A stretch of DNA of 64,000 nucleotides from Chloroflexota bacterium (GTDB taxonomy: Bacteria; Chloroflexota; Dehalococcoidia; Lucifugimonadales; UBA3495), in assembly GCA_009840165.1 (NCBI GenBank), contig VXOG01000034.1, positions 93,093 through 157,092 on the forward strand, read 5' to 3'. Below are positions 16,464 through 24,726 of this stretch, piece by piece; position 1 is the first letter of the stretch, and each line of letters begins with the position of its first letter. The notes under the pieces are model-generated. The model was not told where the DNA came from and searched no databases. It saw nothing but the letters and a program-made list of their open reading frames with translations. The translations under genes were made by a program, and so were the position numbers.

Positions 16464-17515
16464 AGGCGATACCTCCCAACCAGTCCCTGGGGCCGGAACA
16501 GCATGAGCAGCACCAGCAGGATGCCCAGCACTGCCTGGCGGGCCTGGCCGATGTATTCGGTAGGCAGGAACGGGATAAAGCGCATACCTTCCTCCAGCAA
16601 CACGAAAGCCATTGCGCCGAGCAGCGATCCCCAGATTGTGGCCAGGCCCCCCAGTATCACTATGGAAACCACCAGCACGGATTCCAGCAGGATGAACGAG
16701 TTGGGGTCGATGAACGTGGTCCAGCTGGCGAACAGGCCGCCGGCGATGCCCGCCATCATCGCGGATATGACCCACACCGCCAGTTTGTAGTGAGTGGCCT
16801 GGTATCCAAAGACCTCGATAGCCTGTTCGTCTTCACGGATGGCAGTCAACACACGCCCGAAAGATGACGACACAATGAACCACGAAATGAGCATGACCAC
16901 TGCCAGGAAAACGAGGCAGAGCAACAGGAATTCCAACTCGCCATCGAATACCCACCCTGCCACCTGGGGCCGGGCTATTTCATGGATGCCGAATGCCCCC
17001 CGGGTTACCGGCCGCAGGTTCAGGAAGACGTTGAAGGCGATAATAGCGAAACCGAAGGACGCCAGCACGAATATGTCGTCCCGGAACCGATTGAACACCA
17101 CGCCCACCAGGATGGCGGCCAGACCGGCCAGCAGGGCGCATATCGGCAGCACGGCGAAGAAAGGCCATCCGAATGTCGGTATCGCCTCGGTGCGCAGCTG
17201 CTCATAGGCCGGGTCGGAGGTGAGAATCGCCATGGTGTATGCGCCAATGCCGAAGAACCCCACGTGTCCCACCGAGAGCAGGCCGGTGAATCCCACGACC
17301 AGATTCAGACTGACCGCCAGGATCGCCCAAATCGCAAAGACGGTGCCGATGATGACGGCGAACCCTGCGCCTTGCCAGAACATGAACGCGATGGCCCAAC
17401 CGATGATGAGCAAGCTGGCCCAGAATTCGATGTTTCGCCGGGCGTACCGAGCCAGATCACCCGGGTTGCGCGCCAACTCGGCCAGCTCTCGTATGCGCTG
17501 CATATCTACCGGCAC
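16460..17515 (-). CDS. livM: Branched-chain-amino-acid-type ABC transporter permease LivM
   Basis: A 351-residue inner-membrane permease with about eight to ten hydrophobic helices. The family motifs are clear: SLNLVVGFTGLLSVGHVGFFGIGAY and, later, the EAA-like loop IREDEQAIEVFGYQATHYKL that contacts the ATPases. Starts at GTG 17515, four bases after the livH stop region. The pathway and partners are those of the operon; substrate specificity is set mostly by the binding protein. Confidence 0.95.
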   Translation of the reverse strand: MPVDMQRIRELAELARNPGDLARYARRNIEFWASLLIIGWAIAFMFWQGAGFAVIIGTVFAIWAILAVSLNLVVGFTGLLSVGHVGFFGIGAYTMAILTSDPAYEQLRTEAIPTFGWPFFAVLPICALLAGLAAILVGVVFNRFRDDIFVLASFGFAIIAFNVFLNLRPVTRGAFGIHEIARPQVAGWVFDGELEFLLLCLVFLAVVMLISWFIVSSSFGRVLTAIREDEQAIEVFGYQATHYKLAVWVISAMMAGIAGGLFASWTTFIDPNSFILLESVLVVSIVILGGLATIWGSLLGAMAFVLLEEGMRFIPFLPTEYIGQARQAVLGILLVLLMLFRPQGLVGRYRL

Positions 17516-17519
17516 GGGA

Positions 17520-18902
17520 TCACCTCCGGGGCAGCAGGCCCTGCGGCCAGAATGACAGGAAAAGGATCAGCAGTATAAAGGCGATGGCGTCTTTCCATTC
17601 GCCGGCAATGTCCCAGATCCCGAATTGCTCGACCACGCCGAGGACGAATCCCCCAACGATTGCGCCATATAGATTGCCGATCCCGCCGACTACCGATGCT
17701 ATCCAGCCCTTGAGCAGCAGCAGCAGCCCCATGCGCGGCTGCACGGCGGTGTCGTGCCCGGTGAGAATGCCGGCCATGGCCGCGTACATCGCGCCGATGA
17801 AGAAGACGGCGGCGATAATCACGGTGGTATTGATCCCCACCACCTTGGAGACTTCCTCGTCGTCGCCGATGGCGCGCACGGCCCGCCCGAACGAAGTCTG
17901 CCTCAGCAGCAGCCACAAGATGGCAAAGCCGGCCAGGGCAACCCCGATACCGAATACGTTGAAACCTTTGATGCGGGCGCCGGCGATTTTCAAGGTCTCG
18001 CTGCCGAAAGCCGTGGGCAAAGGACGCGGCGCGGCCTCGAAAACAATGACGATGAACGCCGCAACGGCCAGCAGGATTCCCAGAGACGCCACCAGCATGA
18101 TGAGCGGGGAGCGGGCGCGTTGGCGCATGTACACGTACAGGCCCCGGTAGAGGGCAAGGCCGACACATCCGGCCAGCAGGCAGGACACAACCCAGCTGAG
18201 GTAAAGACCCGCGCCGGGAGAACCGGCGGTGAGATAGCCGCACCATGCGCCGAGGGCAATGGCGGGCAGGCCGGCGATGGCAATGAACAGCCCCAGTCTC
18301 ACATCGGGGAACACGGATTGGATGGCGCGGTACGAAAGCGCGACGGCGGCCACTGCCACCGCAGCCCCGATGGCCGGACTCAAAGTGAGGTGCAGAATGG
18401 CGGGGTAGGAAAGCACGACGCCGGTATAACCCCCGATTGCTCCGGCCGCCAGACCCGCCAGAAATCCAATGGTCGTCGCGCTATAGCGTCGGCGCAGTCT
18501 GGGATACAACACCGTATGCAGCGTCCACCCTACGACTCCGGCGACGATAGCGGCGAATACGGCGTTGACGTATATGCTGTTGACATCGGCGCGGCTCCCC
18601 AGGGCAGTAGAGGTGCGGAGATAAAAGACCCCATAGGCTCCCAGGCCCGCCGCCGCGCCGTAGTACAGGTCGAAGAACCAGACCGTGCTGTACACGAGGG
18701 TGAATCCCACGGCGAGCAGTGCGTACACCGCGCCCACGGCAATGCCGTTGAAGGCGAACTGAAGGGCCTGGGGAGGCGACTGCCCGATTTTCCAGGCCAG
18801 ATAGGCAACTACCGCTGTAGTCAACACAACGGCCAACACACGGGTGCCGGGGATATTCAGCAGCTGGGGTAGCCCGCGCGCGCTGTCACCTTGAGTGGAC
18901 AC
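17520..18902 (-). CDS. livH: Branched-chain-amino-acid-type ABC transporter permease LivH, enlarged
   Basis: LivH-type permease: N-terminal FNGIAVGAVYALLAVGFTLVYSTVWFFDLYYGA and the C-terminal coupling loop (AVRAIGDDEEVSKVVGINT) and GxxA-rich helices are typical. It has 460 residues where LivH proteins usually have about 300. The extra ~150 residues (roughly 100-250) sit between the first conserved helices and the LYRGLYVYMRQRARSP region and are mostly hydrophobic, adding perhaps four helices. Starts at GTG 18902. A 300-bp repeat-rich gap separates it from livK upstream. Confidence 0.9.
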   Translation of the reverse strand: MSTQGDSARGLPQLLNIPGTRVLAVVLTTAVVAYLAWKIGQSPPQALQFAFNGIAVGAVYALLAVGFTLVYSTVWFFDLYYGAAAGLGAYGVFYLRTSTALGSRADVNSIYVNAVFAAIVAGVVGWTLHTVLYPRLRRRYSATTIGFLAGLAAGAIGGYTGVVLSYPAILHLTLSPAIGAAVAVAAVALSYRAIQSVFPDVRLGLFIAIAGLPAIALGAWCGYLTAGSPGAGLYLSWVVSCLLAGCVGLALYRGLYVYMRQRARSPLIMLVASLGILLAVAAFIVIVFEAAPRPLPTAFGSETLKIAGARIKGFNVFGIGVALAGFAILWLLLRQTSFGRAVRAIGDDEEVSKVVGINTTVIIAAVFFIGAMYAAMAGILTGHDTAVQPRMGLLLLLKGWIASVVGGIGNLYGAIVGGFVLGVVEQFGIWDIAGEWKDAIAFILLILFLSFWPQGLLPRR

Positions 18903-19007
18903 GGATTTATGTCCTCACGCTGTTTCAGTTATCGTTGGGTCACAGGTGGTGGAATAATATCACAGGAAGCAAGGGCCGGTCGGTTGAGAACGGCGGTGGC
19001 CGCAGCC

Positions 19008-19101
19008 ATCGCACCATACCCTCATACCGCACCATACCCTCATACCGGCCAATCCTGTCATACCGCCCCTTCCCGTCATACCGGCGAAAGCCGGTATCCA
19101 G
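19008..19101. repeat. Degenerate tandem units plus a family A hairpin with compensatory changes
   Basis: Units related to CCTCATACCGCACCATA repeat several times, ending in a hairpin ATACCGGCGAAAGCCGGTAT (19077-19096). Compared with other copies (ATTCC...GGAAT) both arms have changed together, so the pairing, not the sequence, is kept. Confidence 0.75.
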
Positions 19102-19137
19102 CGTGTGAATGAGATTAGTCGGAGGCTCCAACGCATG

Positions 19138-19165
19138 TAGGGGCAGGTTTGAAACCTGCCCCTAC
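19138..19165. repeat. GTAGGGGC-type hairpin repeat, copy 3
   Basis: GTAGGGGCAGGTTT / AAACCTGCCCCTAC perfect arms, nearly identical to copy 2. It lies 36 nt downstream of the livK stop and 240 nt before livH, in the position where transcripts of binding-protein genes are often protected or partly ended by a hairpin. Confidence 0.8.
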
Positions 19166-19200
19166 GGACACCGGTGGTACTGATAGCCACGGAGTGGCAG

Positions 19201-21618
19201 TTACGGGGTGGGCGCCTGGCCCAGCGAAACGTAACCCAGGTTGTCATCGGTGCGCTCGGCTACGGGCAGGATCTGAACGACCGCGTTGCCCAGGCCGACC
19301 ACTTCGCCATACTCATCGAAGCTGTAACCGTCGCCGATGGCCCCGCTGAAGGTGATGTCGTACATGCAGTCCCGGAAACCGTCCGTGTCCTGGTCGTCGC
19401 CGGTTTGGGCGAGACAGGCGGCGGCCAAATACACGTCGTCGTATGCGGAAGCCTGGAACCAGGGCTGGGTGGCGACGTGTCCGAAGTGCGCCTCGAAGTC
19501 CTTGAGGAACTGCTCACCCCGGTTGGTGAGACCCAGGGGGATGATTGCCTTCATCCCGGTGGCGGCCTCCCCGGCGATGCTGAGAGCCTCGGGGCCGGTG
19601 TTCACCGATTCGGTATAGATGGGGCCCTCGAATCCGAGCTCGCGCAACTGCTTGATGATGGTCCCGCCGGAGAACTCGCCCTGAGAAGCCAGGTACACCG
19701 CGTCCGGTTCCGCGTTGATGAGCTTGGTAAGCTGGGTGCGGAAATCGGTGATGTCGCTGGCGTAGCTCTCGGACGCCACCACGTGGCCGCCCAGTTCCTC
19801 GAACCGGGCCACCGTGGTGCGACGCGCGCCTTCGGCGTAGTCCGTGGCCTCGGTGATGGTCGCCAGATCGTGGTGGCCGTCAACGTGAATGGCGTTGCCG
19901 GTGTCGATCCCCAACTGGTCGTCGTTGATCGCGGTGCGGAAGATGTAGTCGCCCGCGCCCTTGATGTCAGGGTTGGTGGCAGAGGCGGAGATCATGATAA
20001 CGGCCTCGGCTTCGGCCAGGGGCGCCGCGCCCAGCATCGCGCCGCTACAGGTGGTGCCGAGGATGATTTTCACGCCGTCAACGTCAGTCAACTTGTTGTA
20101 GGCGGTTATGGCGTCCTGGGCGTTGCACTTGGAGTCTTCGGCGATCAGTTCCAGCATGCGACCATTGATGCCGCCGGCGGCGTTGATTTCCTCCACCGCC
20201 ATCTGCTTGGCCTGGACAATCGGGTTGCCGTAGGACTCGCCGACGCCGGTCAGGGCATCCATCGCGCCAATGCGGAAGGGTTCGGTGGACGCGGGCATGG
20301 CGGCTATGGGCGCCACGCCGACGGCGGCATCGCTGCCAGCCTGGCCCAGGATGCGGTAGCCCTGGTTGTCGTCGGTGCGCTCGTCCAGGGGCAGAACCAC
20401 CACTACCGCGTTGGACAGGCCCACAACCTCGCCTCTGTCGTCAAAGCTGTAGCCTTCTCCAATGGCGCCGCTCCAGGTGATGCCGTACATGCAGTCACGG
20501 AAACCGTCGGCGTCCTGGTCGTCGTTCGTCTGCTTCAGGCATTCGGCGGCGATGTGTACGTCGTCGTAGGCGGAGCCCAGATACCAGGGCAGGGTGATGT
20601 AGTCGTAGCGGGCGCGGAAGTTCTCCAGCACTTCCCGGGCTTTGGGGTTGGCCGGGTCCAGCTCTGCGGTAACAGCTTTCAGGCCGGTGGCTGCGTCCCC
20701 GGCCACTTCCAGCGCGGTGGCGCCCACGGGGACGATTTCCGAGTAGAGCGGCCCGGCGTAGCCCAATTCCCGAATCTGCTTGACGATGGTGCCGCCGGAA
20801 AACTCGGCCTGAGCGGCGATGTGAATCGCGTCGGGGTTGGCTCCTATCATCTTGGTGATCTGAGTGCGGAAATCGGTTATGTCCGAAGCGTATCGTTCCT
20901 CGGCCACAATCTCGCCACCCAGGGAGACGAAGTGCTCGGCAGTCGTCCGGCGCACGCCCTCGGCGTAGTCAGTGGTCTCAGTGATGGTCGCTAGGCGTCG
21001 GTGGCCGTCGGCCCAGATTACTTCGCCGGTGTCGATGCCCAGCTGGAGGTCGTTCATCGAGGTGCGGAAGATGTAGTCGCCGGCGTCGGCGATATCCGGG
21101 TTGGTGGCCAGGCCCGAGAAGAGAATCACTCCGTCGGCCTCGGCCAGCGGAGCCGCGCCCAGCATCGCGCCGCTACAGGAAGTGCCCAGGATGATTTTCA
21201 CCCCGTCCACGTCGGTGAGCTTGTTGTAGGCGGTGATGGCATCCTGCGCCGAACACTTGGAGTCTTCGGCAATGAGTTCCAGCATCCGCCCGTTGATGCC
21301 GCCGCCGGCGTTGATCTCGTCAGCGGCCAACTGCTTGGCTTGCAGCGCCACGTTGCCGTAGGTTTCGCCGGGACCGGTCAGGGATTCCATGACGCCGATG
21401 CGGAAAGGCTCATCGGATGCCGATCCGGACGGCGCGGTAGCCCCCTGGGAGCCGGAAGTGGAGTCCTGGGATGGCGTCTGTGCCTGAGTTGCCTCGGGTT
21501 GGGCCGCCGGTGGAGCGGTGCCGGTCTGTGGTGTATCGCCGCCACCGCCGCAAGCAATGAGCAGAGCAGTCAAGACGAAAAGAATTGGAGCGATAAACTT
21601 AGCTCTATAGAGGTTCAT
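19201..21618 (-). CDS. Lipoprotein with two fused LivK-type periplasmic binding domains
   Basis: The solute-binding component of the liv operon, but duplicated in one chain of 805 residues. The signal ends in the lipobox LLIAC (Cys ~23), followed by a ~45-residue Ala/Gln/Ser/Pro linker. Domain 1 (about 68-430) and domain 2 (about 445-800) are both complete type I binding folds: each starts FRIG.M..LTG.GE.YGN and shares long identical runs such as INGRMLELIAEDSKC and LTDVDGVKIILGT, while other parts (MISASATNPD against LFSGLATNPD) have diverged. Start ATG 21618 has GGGAGG seven bases upstream. Tandem fused binding proteins are rare in this family. Confidence 0.93.
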   Translation of the reverse strand: MNLYRAKFIAPILFVLTALLIACGGGGDTPQTGTAPPAAQPEATQAQTPSQDSTSGSQGATAPSGSASDEPFRIGVMESLTGPGETYGNVALQAKQLAADEINAGGGINGRMLELIAEDSKCSAQDAITAYNKLTDVDGVKIILGTSCSGAMLGAAPLAEADGVILFSGLATNPDIADAGDYIFRTSMNDLQLGIDTGEVIWADGHRRLATITETTDYAEGVRRTTAEHFVSLGGEIVAEERYASDITDFRTQITKMIGANPDAIHIAAQAEFSGGTIVKQIRELGYAGPLYSEIVPVGATALEVAGDAATGLKAVTAELDPANPKAREVLENFRARYDYITLPWYLGSAYDDVHIAAECLKQTNDDQDADGFRDCMYGITWSGAIGEGYSFDDRGEVVGLSNAVVVVLPLDERTDDNQGYRILGQAGSDAAVGVAPIAAMPASTEPFRIGAMDALTGVGESYGNPIVQAKQMAVEEINAAGGINGRMLELIAEDSKCNAQDAITAYNKLTDVDGVKIILGTTCSGAMLGAAPLAEAEAVIMISASATNPDIKGAGDYIFRTAINDDQLGIDTGNAIHVDGHHDLATITEATDYAEGARRTTVARFEELGGHVVASESYASDITDFRTQLTKLINAEPDAVYLASQGEFSGGTIIKQLRELGFEGPIYTESVNTGPEALSIAGEAATGMKAIIPLGLTNRGEQFLKDFEAHFGHVATQPWFQASAYDDVYLAAACLAQTGDDQDTDGFRDCMYDITFSGAIGDGYSFDEYGEVVGLGNAVVQILPVAERTDDNLGYVSLGQAPTP

Positions 21619-21671
21619 CAATTACCTCCCGAAATGGGTTATTGGTGTGTGCCTTTGTTGCATTGGCATCG

Positions 21672-21680
21672 ATTTTAGCA
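21672..21680 (-). promoter_or_regulatory. Extended -10 promoter of the livK operon
   Basis: On the minus strand TGCTAAAAT; predicted start near 21665 and a ~47-nt leader that includes the strong GGGAGG. The same nine bases occur before the tRNA-Asn, herA operon and methyltransferase genes. Confidence 0.55.
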
Positions 21681-21951
21681 TACGCAACCTCAGATTTTTT
21701 TATTTGGGCCCGGCGGAATTTTTACATTTACGTGACAAGAGACCCCGTCAAGGGGTTTATGACAACCGTTTCGCTTACACTATGTTATCTACAGACAGGT
21801 CCCCTGCGCCGAAGGTATATGGCCCGGCGATTCGCGGCTCCTGACAAAAGGACAGCGCGTTCGCACTGTTGGCAGCGAACAAGCCTGGAAGGTTGCGGTC
21901 GGTGCCGTAGCAACGAACCGAAGCCACCCGTTAAGCGATGGGTGAATAAAA
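21681..21951. other. Non-coding gap between livK and tRNA-Asn
   Basis: I see no gene here. The plus-strand open frame in this stretch has no ribosome binding site and runs into the antisense of the tRNA. It presumably holds upstream control sites for livK. Confidence 0.4.
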
Positions 21952-22026
21952 TGGCTCCCCTGGTAGGATTCGAACCTACGACCTAGCGGTTAACAGCCGC
22001 CCGCTCTACCGCTGAGCTACAGGGGA
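21952..22026 (-). tRNA. tRNA-Asn (anticodon GTT), CCA encoded
   Basis: Read on the minus strand the 75 bases fold as a cloverleaf: acceptor TCCCCTG/CAGGGGA, D arm GTAGCTCAGCGGTAGAGC, anticodon loop CTGTTAA with GTT at 21994-21992, T arm GTAGGTTCGAATCCTAC, discriminator G and a genomic CCA. Ends were set from the acceptor stem. Confidence 0.97.
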
Positions 22027-22076
22027 ACGGTACACAGTCGCCATCAGGATCCTTGCGATCTGAGCGACACTGTTTA

Positions 22077-22085
22077 ATTTTAGCA
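22077..22085 (-). promoter_or_regulatory. Promoter of tRNA-Asn
   Basis: TGCTAAAAT on the minus strand, with a predicted start near 22070, about 44 nt before the mature tRNA 5' end. Confidence 0.55.
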
Positions 22086-22133
22086 CCGACACCCTACCCT
22101 AGCAAGGGCGGCGCGCTTACCATCACGCCTGCG

Positions 22134-22142
22134 TGCTAAAAT
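22134..22142 (+). promoter_or_regulatory. Extended -10 promoter of the herA operon
   Basis: TGCTAAAAT on the plus strand, divergent from the tRNA promoter 50 bp away; predicted start near 22149. Confidence 0.5.
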
Positions 22143-22179
22143 TACGCCCCCACAAGGTTTGGCGGCGGCCGAGATTACC

Positions 22180-22773
22180 ATGACGGACACAAAGGCAGGG
22201 CAGCGCGTCGGCGAGGTGACGGTTTCGCACTCGCAGCGCATCGAGGCCCAGTGCTATGAACTGCACCACGCCCCGCCCCTGGGCGCGTTGCTGCGGGTCG
22301 GGTCGCCGCCGGTTTACGCAGTGGTGCGGGAAATCTGGCACGAGCCGCTGGACCCGAGCCGTCCACTGGCGCCCCGGGGAATGTCGCTGGAATCTGAGGA
22401 CGAAATCTACGCCGCCAACCCCCAGCTTTCGGCGATGCTGACCACCAGGTTCGCCGGCACCGTGGTCGGCTACCGGGCCGGCCTCACTGTGCAATTCGGA
22501 TTGCCGGCGCAACCGCCTAACCTGCATTCTTTCGTATTCACCTGCGATCCCGACGAGACGACCGCCTTTGCCAACGATCTCGGCTGGCTCAGGCTCTTCC
22601 TTGCCGATGGTTCGCCGGCCGGGGACTCCGCGCTGGCCGGGTTTCTGCGACAGTCGGCGGCTGAGATGATTGACCGGCCGGCATTCCTGCTGCGGGCCGG
22701 ACGGACGCTGGCAACGGAGTTGTCCCGCGACCCCCAGCGATTGCAGGCTATTCTGCGCGAGATGACGCCGTGA
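22180..22773 (+). CDS. HAS-barrel-like protein encoded with HerA
   Basis: A 197-residue protein that I cannot place in a named family with certainty. Its first ~105 residues (GEVTVSHSQRIEAQCYEL...LGALLRVG...VYAVVREI...FAGTVVGYR) have the short beta-strand pattern of the HAS barrel found at the N terminus of HerA ATPases; the rest is helical. The stop overlaps the herA start (GTGA), so the two are translated together and probably act together, as a split or extra barrel that caps the HerA hexamer. TTG 22159 is an alternative start. Confidence 0.7.
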   Translation: MTDTKAGQRVGEVTVSHSQRIEAQCYELHHAPPLGALLRVGSPPVYAVVREIWHEPLDPSRPLAPRGMSLESEDEIYAANPQLSAMLTTRFAGTVVGYRAGLTVQFGLPAQPPNLHSFVFTCDPDETTAFANDLGWLRLFLADGSPAGDSALAGFLRQSAAEMIDRPAFLLRAGRTLATELSRDPQRLQAILREMTP

Positions 22774-24500
22774 TCGCGCGCAACGGACAGAATCCGGACG
22801 CGTTGCGCCGGCTGGGCGTGGTCGTTGGCGGCTCCCTCTCTCGCGGCCTGGACGTGCGGCTGGACGGCTCGGCGGATGCGTCGTTGGAGGACGTTGCGGT
22901 GGGTTCGTTCGTCACCATCGTGGGCCGACGCCAACGGTATTTTGCCGTGGTCACCGACCTCGAACTGCGGGCGGTGGACGACAGCGTGCGCCATTTCCCG
23001 CCCGGCGGCTCCACCTACAACGGCGCCGGCGATTTCGTCGCCGACGTGATGGCCGGCACCCTGGCCTACGGGCAGCTGTCGGTCATGCCCAGCATGACCG
23101 CGCCCCTGAACTCCGAAGCCGGCATCGAGCCGTCAACCTCGGCGGAGCAGGCCAAGACCATACCGGAACATTTCGCCCCCGTGTACGCAGCCTCCCAGGC
23201 CGACATCGACGCGGTGTTCAGCGCGCAGGACGCCGACGCCTTCGCCCTGGGTTCCCCGCAGGGCATGGAAGCCGCGTCCGTCCGCCTGGATCTGAACAAT
23301 CTGGCCAGCCGCTCGGTGGGCGTGTTCGGCGCGTCAGGCTCCGGCAAAACCTTCCTCGCCCGTATGCTGCTGGCCGGCCTCGTCAAGGAGGGCGAAGCGG
23401 TGTCGCTGGTGTTTGACATGGAGAGCGAGTACGGCTGGCAGGGCCAGGACAACGACCGCCGCCGGCAGGTCAAGGGACTCAAGCAACTGTTCCCCAGCCG
23501 GGTGGTCACCTTCACACTGGACGAGGAGAGCAGCCGGCGACGCGGCGTTACCCCCGACGGCGTGGTGCGCATCGGCTACGACGAAATCGAGCCGGCCGAC
23601 ATCGAGGTGCTGCGCGACCTGCTGAACCTGTCCGAGGTCGCCGCCGCCACCGCGTGGAACCTCGAACGACATTACGGCAGCGGCGACTGGCTACGCTCGT
23701 TCCTCGCGTTGAGCGGCGCAGAAGTCGGCGAGCTGGCCAACGAAATGGGCGTAAACTTGGCCGCGTTGCAGACACTCCATCGCCGGCTGTCCGCGTGGAG
23801 CCGGTTCGGATTCCTGGCTGATAAAGGCGAGGGCCGTGGCAGCGCCGGCGGCATCATTGAAAACCTGCAACACGGCAATCACGTGGTGCTGGAGTTCGGG
23901 CAGTACGGACGCAACACCGCCGCCTACGTCCTGGTCAGCAACCTGCTCACCCGCCGCATCCACGAAACCTGGGTGCGCCGCAAGGAGCTGGCCGACGGCG
24001 GGCAGGGCGAGGAACCCCGTCCCCTGGTAATCTTCATCGAAGAGGCTCACAAGTTCCTGACGCCCGAGGTGGCGTCCCAGACCATCTTCGGCTCCATCGC
24101 CCGCGAGCTGCGCAAGTACAACGTCACCCTGATGATCGTCGATCAGCGGCCCAGCGGCATCGACTCCGAGGTGATGAGCCAGCTAGGAACACGCCTCTCT
24201 TGCGCCCTCAACGACGACCGCGATATGAACGCCGTCCTGATGGGCGCCCGCGACGCCAGCCAACTGCGCGGCGTGCTGTCCCGTCTCGACAGCAAGCAGC
24301 AGGCCCTGGTCTTCGGCCACGCCGTCCCCATGCCGGTGGTAGTCCGCCCCCGCGACTACGACGAGTCCTTCTACGCCGACATGACCATACCCGGCGCGCC
24401 GGCTGCCGCCACCGCCGGCATGACCGCAGTTGCCACCCTCCCCGAAACCGAAGCACAACGCATGCAACGCGAAATCGACGAACTCTTCCCCCCGGAGTGA
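22770..24500 (+). CDS. herA: HerA-type hexameric DNA-translocating ATPase
   Basis: A 576-residue HerA/FtsK-superfamily ATPase. An N-terminal HAS barrel (about 10-75, LGVVVGGSLSRGLDVRL) precedes the RecA-like core: Walker A GASGSGKT at residues 187-194, Walker B LVIFIEEAHKF, the sensor-like VDQRPSGIDSEVMSQLGTR and the arginine-finger region with DARDASQLRGV-type residues. HerA works in archaea with NurA nuclease in end resection, and in bacteria in phage defence with Sir2, DUF4297 or NurA partners. No NurA-like gene is adjacent; the only partner seen is the upstream barrel protein. Starts at GTG 22770. Confidence 0.9.
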   Translation: MIARNGQNPDALRRLGVVVGGSLSRGLDVRLDGSADASLEDVAVGSFVTIVGRRQRYFAVVTDLELRAVDDSVRHFPPGGSTYNGAGDFVADVMAGTLAYGQLSVMPSMTAPLNSEAGIEPSTSAEQAKTIPEHFAPVYAASQADIDAVFSAQDADAFALGSPQGMEAASVRLDLNNLASRSVGVFGASGSGKTFLARMLLAGLVKEGEAVSLVFDMESEYGWQGQDNDRRRQVKGLKQLFPSRVVTFTLDEESSRRRGVTPDGVVRIGYDEIEPADIEVLRDLLNLSEVAAATAWNLERHYGSGDWLRSFLALSGAEVGELANEMGVNLAALQTLHRRLSAWSRFGFLADKGEGRGSAGGIIENLQHGNHVVLEFGQYGRNTAAYVLVSNLLTRRIHETWVRRKELADGGQGEEPRPLVIFIEEAHKFLTPEVASQTIFGSIARELRKYNVTLMIVDQRPSGIDSEVMSQLGTRLSCALNDDRDMNAVLMGARDASQLRGVLSRLDSKQQALVFGHAVPMPVVVRPRDYDESFYADMTIPGAPAAATAGMTAVATLPETEAQRMQREIDELFPPE

Positions 24501-24512
24501 GAGGTTAGCGCC

Positions 24513-24542
24513 TGTCATTGCGAGCAAAGCGTGGCAATCTCG
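24513..24542. repeat. TGTCATTGCGAGC-type dispersed repeat, copy 1
   Basis: TGTCATTGCGAGCAAAGCGT followed by GGCAATCTCG. An inverted relative lies near 51396-51427 (ATTGCCACGCTGCGCTCGCA). The copy directly follows herA. Confidence 0.7.
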
Positions 24543-24636
24543 TTCGGGTGAGAACCCCACCCACCCGTCACACACCAACCGCTCACCCCCTCCAACCCGC
24601 TCATCCTGAACACGAACCGCCATCCTGCTTACGAGC

Positions 24637-24718
24637 CGCTCATCCTGAGCTCGTCGAAGGATCGTCATTACCAAACCACCACCCCCACACCGTCATTCCC
24701 GCGAAAGCGGGAATCCAG
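24637..24718. repeat. TCGAAGGA-type repeat and family A hairpin before panC
   Basis: CTCATCCTGAGCTCGTCGAA near 24638 followed by a family A copy at 24691-24718 (ATTCCCGCGAAAGCGGGAAT) that ends nine bases before the panC start codon, so panC has little room for its own promoter or ribosome binding site. Confidence 0.8.
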
Positions 24719-24726
24719 TAACCGCC

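Noticed and set aside
15705..16775. Extended livG frame of 356 residues
   Set aside because: Residues before MTSTQPDR overlap livM in another frame and have no homology; GGGAGG supports ATG 16463.
19174..20994. 606-codon plus-strand open frame opposite livK
   Set aside because: Mirror of the two repeated binding domains in a GC-rich gene; no start signal and no family resemblance.
21642..21986. 114-codon plus-strand open frame upstream of tRNA-Asn
   Set aside because: Runs into the antisense of the tRNA and lacks a ribosome binding site.
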